Notes: a model not told the origin generated them from the letters alone. Numbered from the stretch's first letter, positions 9,918 through 19,872 are shown. The stretch is 64,000 nt of DNA from Chitinophaga pinensis DSM 2588 (GCF_000024005.1 NC_013132.1:5140001-5204000); one strand, 5' to 3'. Made by a program: numbers and translations.

Positions 9918-10151
9918 ATGAAATATGCCGACAAAGAGATCCAGGAGATGGAAGAATTTTTCAAAACAGCTGAACTACCAAAGACGCTTACTTTAGGACC
10001 GGGCGTGGTTATTACAGACCTGAAAGCCTTTGCATTCAGTCACCTTCAGATTATGAAATTAAGACAAGGAGTGGGAATTTTTGAGGTATTTTACGATCGT
10101 CTCGTACAGGTAAGAAATATATTATCACCAGCAACACAGGAAGTAGCTTAG
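9918..10151 (+). CDS. Small conserved hypothetical protein (DUF6965-like)
   Basis: A 77-residue protein with no signal peptide. Its pattern (an acidic helix EIQEMEEFFKTAELPKTL, then LGPGVVITDLKAFAFSHL, then a basic helix) resembles small Bacteroidota proteins I know as DUF6965, but I am not certain. Function is unknown. Its stop overlaps by four bases the end of the convergent AraC gene. A TAnnTTTG element sits 4 bases before the ATG. Its own promoter and conserved-looking pattern argue that it is a real gene. Confidence 0.6.
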   Translation: MKYADKEIQEMEEFFKTAELPKTLTLGPGVVITDLKAFAFSHLQIMKLRQGVGIFEVFYDRLVQVRNILSPATQEVA

Positions 10152-11047
10152 ATACTTCCTGTTGTTACTAATTTGGCAGAACGGGGAGTCATCCCCGTCT
10201 GTTTCTTGAAAAAGTTATTGAAATAAGCAGGATAATCGAACCCCAACGCGTAAGCGATATCTGCAATACTCCAGTCTGTATTTCTCAGCAATAATTTAGC
10301 TTCAGCAATAATACGCTCCCGGATATGTACGGTAGTGGCTTTACCTGTTACATCTCTCACTGCGTGATTAAGATGATTCACGTGAATAGCCAGATTTTTA
10401 GCATAATCCCCTGCTGTTTTCAGTTCCAGTGCCTGCGAAGGCGCCAGTACCGGAAATTGTTTTTCCAGGAGCTCCATGAAGGACATGGTAATGCGTACGG
10501 CTGCACTGGTCGGCCTGCTGACAGGCGTTGCCGGTTGCATACGCAAGGCTTCATGAATAATGAGGTTCACATAATTCTTGATGACTTCGTATTTATGTAC
10601 GTAATCTGTGGCCTCTTCAGCAATCATTTTTTTGAAAAGCGTCTCTACGTTGGCGTACTGTTCTTCAGACAAAAAACAGACAGGATTACCGCCTATTTTG
10701 AACAAAGGGGAATCCTGGAATGACAGGTGATTGCGTTCATGAATGTTCATGAATTCTTCCGTAAACTGACAATAGTATCCGTTCCAGTGGTCTGAGATGG
10801 GTTCCCATGCATAAGGTACGAGTGGGTTGGAGAATGTCAGTGCCGGTTTATCTATGAGAATACCAGTATCTGCATAATGCAGCCTGGAAATGCCTTTGAA
10901 TAGCGTTATTTTATAGAAATCCCTGCGGATATAGGGAGAAGCGGTTTTATATTGATTACTGGCTACATGTACCTTAAAATTACCATTCTCAATCCTTACT
11001 CCGTCACATCCAACAAATCCCTGACTCCTGTGTGCGTTGGCTTCCAT
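10148..11047 (-). CDS. AraC family transcriptional regulator
   Basis: A 299-residue regulator. The C-terminal 100 residues hold the double helix-turn-helix of the AraC/XylS family: first helix pair around HVNHLNHAVRDVTGKATTVHI, then SIADIAYALGFDYPAYFNNFFKKQTGMTP, which is the family signature. The N-terminal 190 residues form a probable cupin-like sensing domain with no recognisable ligand. The ATG at 11047 is the only reasonable start. The region just upstream contains a 15-16 bp inverted repeat (11056-11110) that may be its operator. Its target is unknown; the next gene on the same strand upstream is the TonB receptor operon, which ends 130 bases away from it. Confidence 0.88.
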   Translation of the reverse strand: MEANAHRSQGFVGCDGVRIENGNFKVHVASNQYKTASPYIRRDFYKITLFKGISRLHYADTGILIDKPALTFSNPLVPYAWEPISDHWNGYYCQFTEEFMNIHERNHLSFQDSPLFKIGGNPVCFLSEEQYANVETLFKKMIAEEATDYVHKYEVIKNYVNLIIHEALRMQPATPVSRPTSAAVRITMSFMELLEKQFPVLAPSQALELKTAGDYAKNLAIHVNHLNHAVRDVTGKATTVHIRERIIAEAKLLLRNTDWSIADIAYALGFDYPAYFNNFFKKQTGMTPRSAKLVTTGSI

Positions 11048-11055
11048 ATTATCAA

Positions 11056-11110
11056 ATTTGAGATAAGACTAATCTAACATAAATCTACGTTAAAATAGTC
11101 TTACTCAAAT
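11056..11110. promoter_or_regulatory. Inverted repeat upstream of the AraC gene, probable operator
   Basis: ATTTGAGATAAGACTA at 11056-11071 is repeated in inverted orientation as TAGTCTTACTCAAAT at 11096-11110. One arm has a single extra A; the spacer is 24 bases. The left arm begins 9 bases before the ATG of the AraC gene, a position suited to autoregulation. The role is inferred; the repeat itself is seen directly. Confidence 0.5.
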
Positions 11111-11176
11111 CGTTTTGCATAAAATCCACCGGAATCTGTGACTGATTTTAGCTGCTATTTAAAAGAATAGTCTTTA

Positions 11177-13729
11177 TCAGCGTATGCCATATGTCACTGT
11201 CAGGTAATACATCCCTCCTATAGATGGTCCGCCCAGGAAGGAGTAATAATACTTATTCAGCAGGTTACTGGCGCCTAGTTTTGCCTTACAATTGATCTTG
11301 TCAAATAAATACGTCACCTGTGCCTCTACGGTAGAATAAGCATCTACATCGCCATTTACGAGAAAAGACTGCCAGTAATAGCTACTCTGCCATTTCCAGG
11401 AAATACCGGCGCCTGCGTGCTTTAATATGCGCTCCTTTGCCAGGGAAACATTCAGTGTCCAGGAAGGGGTGTTAAAACCATCTTCCAATCCGTCTTCCTT
11501 GTCTGACATTTTCAGTTTGGCATAGGTCACATTAGCATTGGCGACATAGCCTTTTTCGGTGTAGGTCAGGCCCAGACTACCACCGTAGTTATTGACTTCC
11601 GTCTGTGAATTGGTCCACATACGGTAAGGGCTCTGTTTGCTTTTGTTATAGAGGGCATAAGGAATAGAGTCAGCCACTCCTGTATTCGGCACATTCATAT
11701 TCGCCTGTGCGATAAAGTTTTTGTACTTATTCAGGTAGGCTTCCGCATCGATAAAGAACCTGCCATCGTCAAAAATGCCTTTGTAGCCTATTTCCATAGA
11801 TTTTACGTGTTCGGCTTTGATGTAGGTGTAAGGGTTTTTCTTCAGCAGTCCTTTATTCTTTTCGATGGCCTGATTTTGTGTGAGTCCGGCGCTGTTGACG
11901 TCAGTCAGCACGGCTTGCTGGAAAGTGGTAATAGACGATGCCAGCCATGCTTTTTCAAAGATGCCTTGCGACATAGCAGGCAGACCACCTACACGTTTCA
12001 CTCCACCGCTGTTCACGTTGGAATAGGCTTCGAAGATACTCGGATAACGGTATCCGCTCTGGTAAGAGGCCCGGAAATGTTGTGTGTTTACCGGTGAATA
12101 GACTGCTGTAAAACGAGGCGTGATCATCAGGTCGAAATAGTCATTTTTATCACCTCTCAGGATAGCGCCCAGTTTCAGCTCACCGTTCAGCAATGTTTTG
12201 GTAACAGACACAAAACCGCCTGTTTTTGCATAGTGAATATTGGTGTATTCTTTCCCTGCTTCAGGATTGATGAAATAGTTACCATCCGGCTCAATGATGT
12301 AGGTCCGGTGATCGCTACCTACCAGTATCTGTAAACCAGCTTTTTCTTTCAGACTGCTCAGCAGGTCCTGGGTAAGATCTACCTGTCCTTCCGCATGGAT
12401 GAAGCTGGCTTTTACTTTCAGGGCTGCACCGATATCCCAGTTATTGATCTGTGCGAGTTTTGTCAGACTGTTAGAGAAGGCTTCCGTACCTGGTAAAGGA
12501 CGACCTGCATCTGCTGCTACCCTGCCCTGTCTATGTGCATCTGCAACAGTGGCGCCTGCACCGGTGGCTGTATTGAAAGCTGCGGTATAGTCGGCATACC
12601 ATTGATTGTCTGGTTTGTAATTACGATCAATGTTTTCTGCCATGGAACGGAGGTTATAGGAATTACCTGTATTTTCTCTGTTCAGGTAGACTTTCAGCTG
12701 CAGACTACTTGATTGAAACTGTATACCATGTTGCTGTACCAGGTAGTCTTCCAGGCGGAAGCGGTTGGCGCGCTGGTATACGTTGTCCAGGAGGGCTATA
12801 TGATAAAGGTATGTCAGGGTCATACCTGGTTTCAGCTGATAATAAATACCTGCATCGGCTTTGATATTGCGGAGGTCATAATCAACAACGTCTTTTTCGT
12901 CATACCCTGTACGCGCAACGACATAATTGCGGCCACCAAGGCTGATCGTTCTTCTGTCGGACGATTCATTGCCGTAACTACTTAAAGGATCCCGTGCAGG
13001 GTTATCTTTTCCCAGCAGACCGGTACTTGCATTCGCCTGACCGTTTAGCTCCCGGTGATCATTTGCTACCCAGTCATATCCCTGATTAAAGGTACCATTG
13101 ATCTTAAAAGCCAGCTTCGGACTAATCACCTTTGCCCATCGGATACTTGTTTCCGTATAGGCTTTTACTGCGCTGTTAGCGTCGCTCAGGTGTGTCAGGG
13201 CTGTCTTCTGCTGTATGCTTAATCCTTCTGAAGTGAAAGGATTTTTAGTCGAGATATTCGCCAGTCCGTTAACGGTATTCATACCATAAAGCGCGGATGC
13301 TACACCCGGTAATATTTCTACGTTAGTGACATCGAGGTCAGAGGGTCCGAGCGCATTGGCGATAGGGCCACCGATATGTGGAGACGCGACGTCCATTCCA
13401 TCTACGAGTTGTGCAAAACGTACGTTCGTAGTATTGGCGAAGCCACGTGCATTCAGCACTTTAAAACCCAGGCTTGGGGTGATCAGCTGTACACCCTGGA
13501 GGTGTTCAAGCGCGTCATAGAAGGAAGGAGCAGCAGACATGCGAAAGTATTGTTCACCAGCTTTCTGAATGCTCACGGGAGAACGGAGCAGGCTTTCCCT
13601 GGTGCGGGAGGCAGATACGGTTACTTCAGATAATATCTTCACAGTTGTGTCTTTCTGTATGTTAGACGCATCCTGTCCGTACACACCTACACTGACAAAG
13701 CCGGAGACGATGATTAGATATCTGGTCAT
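11177..13729 (-). CDS. TonB-dependent outer membrane receptor
   Basis: An 850-residue outer membrane receptor. The ATG at 13729 gives a normal signal peptide (MTRYLIIVSGFVSVGVYGQ); the frame upstream of it is not coding. A TonB-box-like VTVSASR region is followed by a plug domain with GVQLITPSLGFKVLNARGF and ILPGVASALYGMNTVNGLANISTK, then a beta-barrel ending YLTVTYGIR. There is no N-terminal carboxypeptidase-like domain and no SusD partner, which fits import of a small chelate rather than a glycan. It lies 83 bases after the ModE-like gene, at the end of the molybdenum hydroxylase block. A role in taking up molybdate or a molybdenum chelate is an inference from position only. Confidence 0.88.
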   Translation of the reverse strand: MTRYLIIVSGFVSVGVYGQDASNIQKDTTVKILSEVTVSASRTRESLLRSPVSIQKAGEQYFRMSAAPSFYDALEHLQGVQLITPSLGFKVLNARGFANTTNVRFAQLVDGMDVASPHIGGPIANALGPSDLDVTNVEILPGVASALYGMNTVNGLANISTKNPFTSEGLSIQQKTALTHLSDANSAVKAYTETSIRWAKVISPKLAFKINGTFNQGYDWVANDHRELNGQANASTGLLGKDNPARDPLSSYGNESSDRRTISLGGRNYVVARTGYDEKDVVDYDLRNIKADAGIYYQLKPGMTLTYLYHIALLDNVYQRANRFRLEDYLVQQHGIQFQSSSLQLKVYLNRENTGNSYNLRSMAENIDRNYKPDNQWYADYTAAFNTATGAGATVADAHRQGRVAADAGRPLPGTEAFSNSLTKLAQINNWDIGAALKVKASFIHAEGQVDLTQDLLSSLKEKAGLQILVGSDHRTYIIEPDGNYFINPEAGKEYTNIHYAKTGGFVSVTKTLLNGELKLGAILRGDKNDYFDLMITPRFTAVYSPVNTQHFRASYQSGYRYPSIFEAYSNVNSGGVKRVGGLPAMSQGIFEKAWLASSITTFQQAVLTDVNSAGLTQNQAIEKNKGLLKKNPYTYIKAEHVKSMEIGYKGIFDDGRFFIDAEAYLNKYKNFIAQANMNVPNTGVADSIPYALYNKSKQSPYRMWTNSQTEVNNYGGSLGLTYTEKGYVANANVTYAKLKMSDKEDGLEDGFNTPSWTLNVSLAKERILKHAGAGISWKWQSSYYWQSFLVNGDVDAYSTVEAQVTYLFDKINCKAKLGASNLLNKYYYSFLGGPSIGGMYYLTVTYGIR

Positions 13730-13812
13730 AATAGTTATTTGTTGCGTTGTATCTCTTTGGATATAACGAGCAGGTAAAAAAAGCACATATCTGATGTGCT
13801 GTGTGTGTGTTG

Positions 13813-14178
13813 TTATTTTAAGCGTTGTGTCTCTTCTTCAAGAAATTTGGCGAACCGGACTCTTAATTCACGATGGTAAGCAATGAGCTGAAGGGCTTCT
13901 TCAGAGATAGCAGAACCGCCGCCATTATCACCGCCGGTACTGGTAACGACCAGTGGCGTACCTGCCATACTATTCAGATTATTAATGAGTTCCCAGGCTT
14001 TCTTATAAGACATCTTCATGCGTTTGGCTGCCTGGTTCATGGAGCCGGTTTCCTGTATCAGTTCCAGTAACTGTACGGGGCCGGGACCCAAGAAACGGTT
14101 ACCGTTTCCTTCCAGCCATAAGCTGCCATTCACTTTTAATACGCCGTTTGAGAGGATGTCTTTGATTGCCTTTTCCAT
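13813..14178 (-). CDS. ModE-like winged-helix DNA-binding protein
   Basis: A 121-residue protein matching the N-terminal DNA-binding domain of the molybdate regulator ModE. Family features seen are GPGPVQLLELIQETGSMNQAAKRMKMSYKKAWELI (helix-turn-helix with the conserved YKKAW) and a glycine-rich wing, GGDNGGGS. The C-terminal molybdate-binding (Di-MOP) domain of full ModE is absent, so it must sense molybdenum indirectly or through a partner. It sits between moaA (98 bases upstream) and the TonB receptor, all in the same direction, and likely controls this block. Confidence 0.88.
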   Translation of the reverse strand: MEKAIKDILSNGVLKVNGSLWLEGNGNRFLGPGPVQLLELIQETGSMNQAAKRMKMSYKKAWELINNLNSMAGTPLVVTSTGGDNGGGSAISEEALQLIAYHRELRVRFAKFLEEETQRLK

Positions 14179-14276
14179 GATTCAGATGCCGGTTGTGCTT
14201 TTTAGTGCTTATTGTTCTTGTGTAGCGATGCTCACTGTCCTGGCTACACACATATTGAGATGGTTATTTATTTGTT

Positions 14277-15257
14277 TTATCCGCCGATGGTGATCATACT
14301 TCTGTTTTCGATCAGTTCTGCATGTACATCTTCCAGTTTACCGGTGAATTGTCCACCGAGTTCTTTTGCTTTACTGAGGATGTTTCCTTGTATCAGCGGC
14401 AGTATTTCTTCCTTATTCCGGAGGGCTGTCAGCAGGTCTGTTTCTCCTTTGGAAAAGAGGCAGTTTTTCAGTTTGCCGTCAGCCGTCAGCCGCATTCTGT
14501 TGCAGGTACCGCAGAAAGGTTCGGTCATGGTACTGATCACGGAGAAAGTACCAGCGTGTCCGGGTACGATGAATCCCTTAGCGGTATCATGCGGTCCACC
14601 TTTCAAAGGTAAGAAATCATATGCAGCGCTGATGGTGTGCAGGATTTCCTGGAGGGACATGACCTTGTTGCTGGTCCAGCGGTTACCGCTGAAAGGCATA
14701 AATTCAATAAAGCGGACATGTACCGGCGTGTGTTTGGTCCAGGCGATGAAGTCGTTGATTTCATTGTCGTTCAGGCCTTTCATCATCACTACGTTTACCT
14801 TCACGCGGATACCCATATTCAGCAGCAGATCGATATTGCTTTTCACCTGGTGAAACAGGTCACGGCGGGTGATCAGCATAAATTTGTCTGCCTGCAGGGT
14901 ATCGAGACTGATATTCAGGGAACGTATGCCGGCTTCTTCCAGCACATCGGCAAATTCATGCAGTCTTGCACCGTTGGTGGTCATGGTCAGTTCTACCGGC
15001 AGACGGGAAAGGGAAAGTATGATCTTTGCAGCATCTTTCCTTACCAGCGGTTCACCACCAGTGAGTCTGATTTTACGGACGCCATTGGCGGTAAAAATGC
15101 CTGCTAAAGTGGCTATTTCGTCGGCCTGCATTAACCGGGAAGCTGGCGTGAAGTCATAGTCTTCCTCCGGCATGCAGTAAAAACACCGCAGGTTACAATT
15201 ATCTGTCAGGGAAATCCGCAGGTAATCATGCACACGGTTATACGAATCAATTATCAT
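14277..15257 (-). CDS. moaA: GTP 3',8-cyclase MoaA
   Basis: A 326-residue radical-SAM enzyme that converts GTP to the 3',8-cyclo intermediate, the first step of molybdopterin synthesis. Seen: the radical-SAM cluster motif CNLRCFYC (Cys21, 25, 28), the TGGEPLVR motif, the second cluster FCGTCNRMRLTADGKLKNC that binds GTP, and the C-terminal Gly-Gly required for activity. Length is typical. Its ATG overlaps the stop of the preceding mocA-like gene by one base (TGATG), implying translational coupling. MoaC, MoaD, MoaE and MoeA are not encoded in the window. Confidence 0.96.
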   Translation of the reverse strand: MIIDSYNRVHDYLRISLTDNCNLRCFYCMPEEDYDFTPASRLMQADEIATLAGIFTANGVRKIRLTGGEPLVRKDAAKIILSLSRLPVELTMTTNGARLHEFADVLEEAGIRSLNISLDTLQADKFMLITRRDLFHQVKSNIDLLLNMGIRVKVNVVMMKGLNDNEINDFIAWTKHTPVHVRFIEFMPFSGNRWTSNKVMSLQEILHTISAAYDFLPLKGGPHDTAKGFIVPGHAGTFSVISTMTEPFCGTCNRMRLTADGKLKNCLFSKGETDLLTALRNKEEILPLIQGNILSKAKELGGQFTGKLEDVHAELIENRSMITIGG

Positions 15258-15862
15258 CAGTTTGCAACTTGCCCTGTTAGTAATCGCTGATAATCTTCAG
15301 CGGTATCTATATCCAGCGCGCCTAAGGGAAATGGCACAAGTGCCAGGTCATCGGTAGACTGCTGTAATATCTTTTTAGCGCCCTGCTGTCCTTCGAGAGC
15401 GGTAAGTGCGTCAAAATAAGTATTGCTGAAAAGAACGGGAGTACCGGCTGTATTATCGTATGTGCTGGCGATGATGCCTTTTCCGGCGATCGTCTGCTGA
15501 TCGATCAGTTGTTGCAGCAAGGCTGCATTTACGAAAGGCTGATCACATACCATAATGATGACACCTGTGAGGCCGGAATGTTTGGCGATGGCTTTCATTC
15601 CGGTGCTGATGGAAGAGCCCATACCTTCCGACCATTGTTCATTCTCTACTATTTCGATGGCGAATCCGCACAATTTCTCCAATATCTGGGGTGCATTTGC
15701 ACCTGTTACGAGTACAACGGGGCTTCCTACTGCTGCTATCGCCTCTTCAGCCATCTGACAGATCAGGGTTTTGCCCTTGTACATCAGCAATTGTTTCGGT
15801 TGTCCCAGGCGGGAAGAATTACCCGCTCCCAGAATGATTACACCGTATTTTTCCATATCCAT
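15257..15862 (-). CDS. MocA-like molybdenum cofactor nucleotidyltransferase
   Basis: A 201-residue NTP-transferase of the MobA/MocA fold. The N-terminal nucleotide-binding motif LGAGNSSRLGQPKQLL is complete, followed by EGMGSSISTGM and VCDQPFV, the metal-binding Asp region typical of MocA. MocA adds CMP to Mo-molybdopterin to form the cytosine dinucleotide used by xanthine-oxidase-family enzymes, which fits the hydroxylase encoded in the same operon. It starts 5 bases after xdhC and its stop overlaps the moaA start. GTP-using MobA is possible but less likely in this context. Confidence 0.88.
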   Translation of the reverse strand: MDMEKYGVIILGAGNSSRLGQPKQLLMYKGKTLICQMAEEAIAAVGSPVVLVTGANAPQILEKLCGFAIEIVENEQWSEGMGSSISTGMKAIAKHSGLTGVIIMVCDQPFVNAALLQQLIDQQTIAGKGIIASTYDNTAGTPVLFSNTYFDALTALEGQQGAKKILQQSTDDLALVPFPLGALDIDTAEDYQRLLTGQVAN

Positions 15863-15867
15863 ACGAT

Positions 15868-16986
15868 TTACAAAGTATGTATCGGCCCGCTTTTATCCCG
15901 GAGAGGAATGCCGGTCCTCTCTGAAAGTACGCTTTTTATTTCAGCCGTCACAGACAATGCAATTTCCTCAGCTGTTTCTGCACCTATGTCCAGGCCCACG
16001 GGACCGTGGATCCTGGCCCTGTCTTCTTCACTTACGGTGATGCCTTTAGCCGCCAGTTCATCCAGCATGCGTTCGAGCTTTGTCTTTGGCCCCAGCGTAC
16101 CGATGTAAGTTACTTCTTTTTGCAGCAGTAATTCCAGCAGTGCGAGGTCATAGTTGTAATTATGCGTCATCAGCACGAATACCGTTCTTTCGTCGATGGT
16201 CACTTTATCCAGCACTTCTTTTGCCTTACTGACGATCACTCTGCCGGCTCCCGGGAATCTGGCGGGGGTCGCATAGAGTGGTCTTCCGTCTACCACCGTG
16301 GTATGCCAGCCTTGTATACGGGCTATTTCCACCAGTGGCATAGCGTCGTTTCCGGCGCCGGCTATGATCAGCGAAACAGGTGGTTTCAGCAGTTCCACAA
16401 ATCCGTGGAGGGCTGGTTTCTCTTCACCATACTGTTTAACGATTCCCTGTCTGGTACTGAACACTTCCAGGACATCGTTCATGATGGTGGTTTTCAGTTC
16501 ACCGTCTTCCAGGCTGCCTGAGAAGGTATTACCTGAATAGCGCAGACAGGTACCAGGCTGCTGAGCAGCCTGGTTTAACCTGAAAAGAGTTACTAATACG
16601 GCGTCCTCGCGTTTCTCCAATACCTGTTCCAGCAGGCGGATGGCATTGTGGGGGGCATCCGGATCGATGGGTTCGAACAGTATATGCACGATCCCGTTGC
16701 AACCCAGCTGTACACCGATCTTTGCGTCATCCTCATCCGTTGTATCGTAGGTCACCAGCTTATTCTGTTGCTGGATGATGGCCAGCAATGCTCTTCTTAA
16801 AGCATCCCCTTCCAGGCATCCGCCGCTGATAGCGCCGGTCATCTCTCCGTCTTCCGTCACAAGCATTCTCGCACCCGGACGACGATAAGAAGAACCTTCC
16901 ACGTGTACAACGGTCGCCAATGCTACCTTTTTTCCCGATTGCCGGGACGCTTTGTACGCTCGTATGATATCCTCGATTTCCTTCAT
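15868..16986 (-). CDS. xdhC: XdhC/CoxI family molybdoenzyme maturation factor
   Basis: A 372-residue cytoplasmic protein with the two XdhC domains. The N-terminal part has ATVVHVEGSSYRRPGARMLV and GAISGGCLEGD, the family signature; the C-terminal part is Rossmann-like, with LIIAGAGNDAMPLVEIAR and later FVLMTHNYNYDLALLE and YIGTLGPKTK. XdhC proteins bind the sulfurated cofactor and insert it into xanthine-dehydrogenase-type enzymes. It lies 3 bases after the cytochrome gene and 5 bases before the mocA-like gene, tightly within the operon. Confidence 0.93.
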   Translation of the reverse strand: MKEIEDIIRAYKASRQSGKKVALATVVHVEGSSYRRPGARMLVTEDGEMTGAISGGCLEGDALRRALLAIIQQQNKLVTYDTTDEDDAKIGVQLGCNGIVHILFEPIDPDAPHNAIRLLEQVLEKREDAVLVTLFRLNQAAQQPGTCLRYSGNTFSGSLEDGELKTTIMNDVLEVFSTRQGIVKQYGEEKPALHGFVELLKPPVSLIIAGAGNDAMPLVEIARIQGWHTTVVDGRPLYATPARFPGAGRVIVSKAKEVLDKVTIDERTVFVLMTHNYNYDLALLELLLQKEVTYIGTLGPKTKLERMLDELAAKGITVSEEDRARIHGPVGLDIGAETAEEIALSVTAEIKSVLSERTGIPLRDKSGPIHTL

Positions 16987-16989
16987 TCT

Positions 16990-17649
16990 TTATTTATCAG
17001 GCAGATAAGCACCCTTATCCAGCCATGTTTTGAAATGTTTCACAAATACTGCGCGGGTCATTGGCAGCTGAGCCAGCCCTTCGGCCGGATTCCATCCGCT
17101 ACCTACGAGAGAATCTTTGGATACGTGCTCGATAAGGTCTTTGAAGTCTTTATGACCGTTCAGATTTTTATCCAGCATGGTTTGCGCCAGTTCTCTCGGA
17201 GATTTACCCTGGAATACCATTTTCATATCAGCTGGTGGCAGGTGCCAGTTCGGATTACCCGGAGGCATGTGCAGACCAGGCGTATTCTGTGGCTGGTGAC
17301 AGTTGGAGCATTTCATGGCGTAAAGTCCTTTACCGTCCACACCACGTTGTACGTTCATGGTATGTATGTGGCTGTCGTCGCCCTGTAATGGTCTGTCTCC
17401 GGTTGGGTGACAGTTCATACAACGCGGGTGCATCAGCACCTTATAAGCCTGCAGAAAGGCCTTTTTAGAGATGACGCTGTCCGGCTCTGCGGCTTCCGTT
17501 ACTGGCGGCGTCACTTTTTCCCCTCTTGGGATCATATTGAACGCATCCGTACGGAAAGATACTACAACCGAAGAAATTGCCGTTACAGCGAACAGCAGGT
17601 AAATGGCCTTCTTTTTATTAAAGTTCTGGTTTTTAGTTGATTGTGCCAT
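16990..17649 (-). CDS. Membrane-anchored dihaem cytochrome c
   Basis: A 219-residue protein with one N-terminal hydrophobic segment (about 14-32) that should anchor it with the bulk in the periplasm. Two haem c motifs are present, CMNCH at 77-81 and CSNCH at 114-118. It lies 36 bases after the molybdopterin subunit gene and 3 bases before xdhC. Its probable job is to take electrons from the hydroxylase's iron-sulfur subunit and pass them to the respiratory chain. Related genes beside isoquinoline-oxidoreductase-like enzymes support that, but the partner relationship is inferred. Confidence 0.85.
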   Translation of the reverse strand: MAQSTKNQNFNKKKAIYLLFAVTAISSVVVSFRTDAFNMIPRGEKVTPPVTEAAEPDSVISKKAFLQAYKVLMHPRCMNCHPTGDRPLQGDDSHIHTMNVQRGVDGKGLYAMKCSNCHQPQNTPGLHMPPGNPNWHLPPADMKMVFQGKSPRELAQTMLDKNLNGHKDFKDLIEHVSKDSLVGSGWNPAEGLAQLPMTRAVFVKHFKTWLDKGAYLPDK

Positions 17650-17685
17650 AACATCGCTTTACGTGTAAATAATCAGGACGAATGC

Positions 17686-19872
17686 CTAAGCATGCAGGAT
17701 CGTCTTATTAAAAGGCAGATCTCTCAGGCGTTTGCCGGTGGCAACGAAGTATGCGTTGGCAATAGCAGGGGCTACGGGAGGCACACCGGGTTCACCGACA
17801 CCGCCCATTTTACCTGTACTGTTCACGATATGTACTTCTATTTCCGCCGGAGTATCAAACATCCTTGATACCACGTAATCGTTAAAGTTGCCTTGTTGTA
17901 CGCGACCGTTTTCCAGGGAAATCTCACCCAGCAGTGCGCCGGATACCCCGAAATTGATACCGCTTTCTATCTGTGCTTTTACGCCGTCAGGATTTACTGC
18001 CAGTCCGCAGTCAATCGCACTCACCACCTTATGTACCTTGATAGTACCGTCGCTGTTCAGGGAAATCTCCACTACGTGCGCTACATAGCTCTGGAAGGAC
18101 TCATGTACGGCGATACCTCTGAATCGTCCGGCTGCTACCGGTTTCCCCCATCCTGCTTTTTCAGCAGCCAGGTTCAGCGCAGCGAGGTGTCTCGGGTGTT
18201 CTTTCAGCAGTTCCTGGCGGTATGCCAGCGGGTCTTTACCGGCGGCATGTGCCAGTTCGTCGATAACGGTTTCCATAACCATACCCGTATGGGTATGACC
18301 AACAGAGCGCCACCATAGAACAGGTACTGCATTTTTAGGCGAGTGTAAGGTAACGAGTCTGTCTGGTACCGCTTCCACATAAGGAGAATCGGCTACTCCT
18401 TCTACGGAGGCGGCATCGATACCATCTTTGATCATAGCGGCGAAAAGGGTGCCTTCCATGATGGATTGACCGACGATGTTATGTTTCCAGGCGATCGGCA
18501 TACCATTGGCATCCAGACCAACTTTCACATTGTGTACGAAAGCCGGGCGATAGAAACCACCTTTCACGTCATCTTCACGCGCCCATACCATTTTCACAAG
18601 GGGTTTGCCACTTGCCTTGATGATCTGTGCAGCTTCGATTACAAAATCAGATGCCGGCGTAGCCCTACGACCGAAGCCCCCACCAAGGAAAGTAGTATTT
18701 ACTCTAACCTGTTCGGGCTGCAGTCCGAGTACTTTTGCAGCGGCCACCTGATCCATCCCTGGCATCTGAGTACCACACCATATCTGGCATTGACCATTTT
18801 TCAGTTCGATGGTCACGTTCAGTGGTTCCATAGGGGCGTGAGCCAGATAAGGGAAGCTATATTCCGCTTCTACCGTTTTAGCCGCTCTGGACATCCCTGT
18901 ATCAACATTACCCGCTTTGCTGGCAGGAGCGCCAGGCGTTTGCGCCAGCTTTTTGTATTCTGCCAGCATGGCTTTGGAGTCAACCTGTGCACCAGGACCC
19001 AGGTCCCAGTCTACTTTCAATGCCGCGCGACCTTTTTTAGCCACCCAGTAGTTGTCCGCCAATACGGCCACCCCTGAAGGGATCTCTACGACCTGTTTCA
19101 CACCCGGGATAGCTTTTGTTTTAGATGCATCCACGGATTTCACTTTCGCGCCGAAAACAGGTGCGTGTAACACGACAGCTGTCAGCATACCCGGAAACTG
19201 CACATCCATACCGAATTTTGCAGTACCGTTTATTTTAGCCGGTGTATCCAGGCGTTTAACGCCTTTACCGATGTATTTCCAGTCTTTTGCGTCTCTCAGT
19301 GGTACGTCAGCAGGAGCAGTCAGTGTACCCGCTTCAGTGGCCAATTCACCGTAAGTGGCAGTTTTACCGCCCGCAGTTACTACCCCATTTTCCGTCTTAC
19401 ATTCAGACGGACTCACCCCGAATTTCTTTGCAGCTGCTTCTACCAGCAGCACCCTGGCGGTCGCTCCGGCTTTACGGTACCTGTCAAATTCAGAATAAGT
19501 TGTACTGGAACCTCCGGTGATCTGAATGCCAAACAAGGTATGGTTATACGGTTTCCATGCGTCACCGTGTTGTACCACCATCTTATTGACGTCCACATCC
19601 AGTTCTTCAGCGATCAGCATTGATAAGGTTGTCCAGATACCCTGGCCCATTTCAGCATGGGCGAGATATATCAGGATCTGATTATCAGCAGTGATATGCA
19701 GATAGGCGTTGGGGGCAAATGCAGCTCCGCTCTGAGGGCCCAGCATGGAAGCTGCACCAGCGGCAGCAGCTTTCTTCGCACCAGGGATGGTAAATGAGAT
19801 CAGGAGACCGCTACCCAATACGGCGCCGGTTTTCAGGAAATTACGCCTGCTCGTGTTCATTATTTCACTCAT
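17686..19872 (-). CDS. Molybdopterin-binding large subunit, isoquinoline 1-oxidoreductase type
   Basis: A 728-residue catalytic subunit of the xanthine dehydrogenase family. The N-terminus has a twin-arginine signal (SRRNFLK, then a long hydrophobic stretch), so the enzyme is exported folded with cofactor. Characteristic segments are [30 protein letters not shown] and [10 protein letters not shown] with the catalytic Glu at about 694. This single-chain form, lacking an FAD subunit, is the isoquinoline/aldehyde oxidoreductase (IorB) type. The substrate is an N-heterocycle or aldehyde and cannot be specified. Its ATG overlaps the stop of the small subunit by four bases (ATGA). Confidence 0.93.
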   Translation of the reverse strand: MSEIMNTSRRNFLKTGAVLGSGLLISFTIPGAKKAAAAGAASMLGPQSGAAFAPNAYLHITADNQILIYLAHAEMGQGIWTTLSMLIAEELDVDVNKMVVQHGDAWKPYNHTLFGIQITGGSSTTYSEFDRYRKAGATARVLLVEAAAKKFGVSPSECKTENGVVTAGGKTATYGELATEAGTLTAPADVPLRDAKDWKYIGKGVKRLDTPAKINGTAKFGMDVQFPGMLTAVVLHAPVFGAKVKSVDASKTKAIPGVKQVVEIPSGVAVLADNYWVAKKGRAALKVDWDLGPGAQVDSKAMLAEYKKLAQTPGAPASKAGNVDTGMSRAAKTVEAEYSFPYLAHAPMEPLNVTIELKNGQCQIWCGTQMPGMDQVAAAKVLGLQPEQVRVNTTFLGGGFGRRATPASDFVIEAAQIIKASGKPLVKMVWAREDDVKGGFYRPAFVHNVKVGLDANGMPIAWKHNIVGQSIMEGTLFAAMIKDGIDAASVEGVADSPYVEAVPDRLVTLHSPKNAVPVLWWRSVGHTHTGMVMETVIDELAHAAGKDPLAYRQELLKEHPRHLAALNLAAEKAGWGKPVAAGRFRGIAVHESFQSYVAHVVEISLNSDGTIKVHKVVSAIDCGLAVNPDGVKAQIESGINFGVSGALLGEISLENGRVQQGNFNDYVVSRMFDTPAEIEVHIVNSTGKMGGVGEPGVPPVAPAIANAYFVATGKRLRDLPFNKTILHA

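Noticed and set aside
10148..10151. Four-base overlap of the convergent small gene and AraC gene taken as an annotation error
   Set aside because: Both frames have independent support, and short convergent overlaps occur also at 4364-4374 in this window.
14212..14853. 213-codon rightward frame over moaA
   Set aside because: It is antisense to moaA, whose cluster motifs and length are complete.
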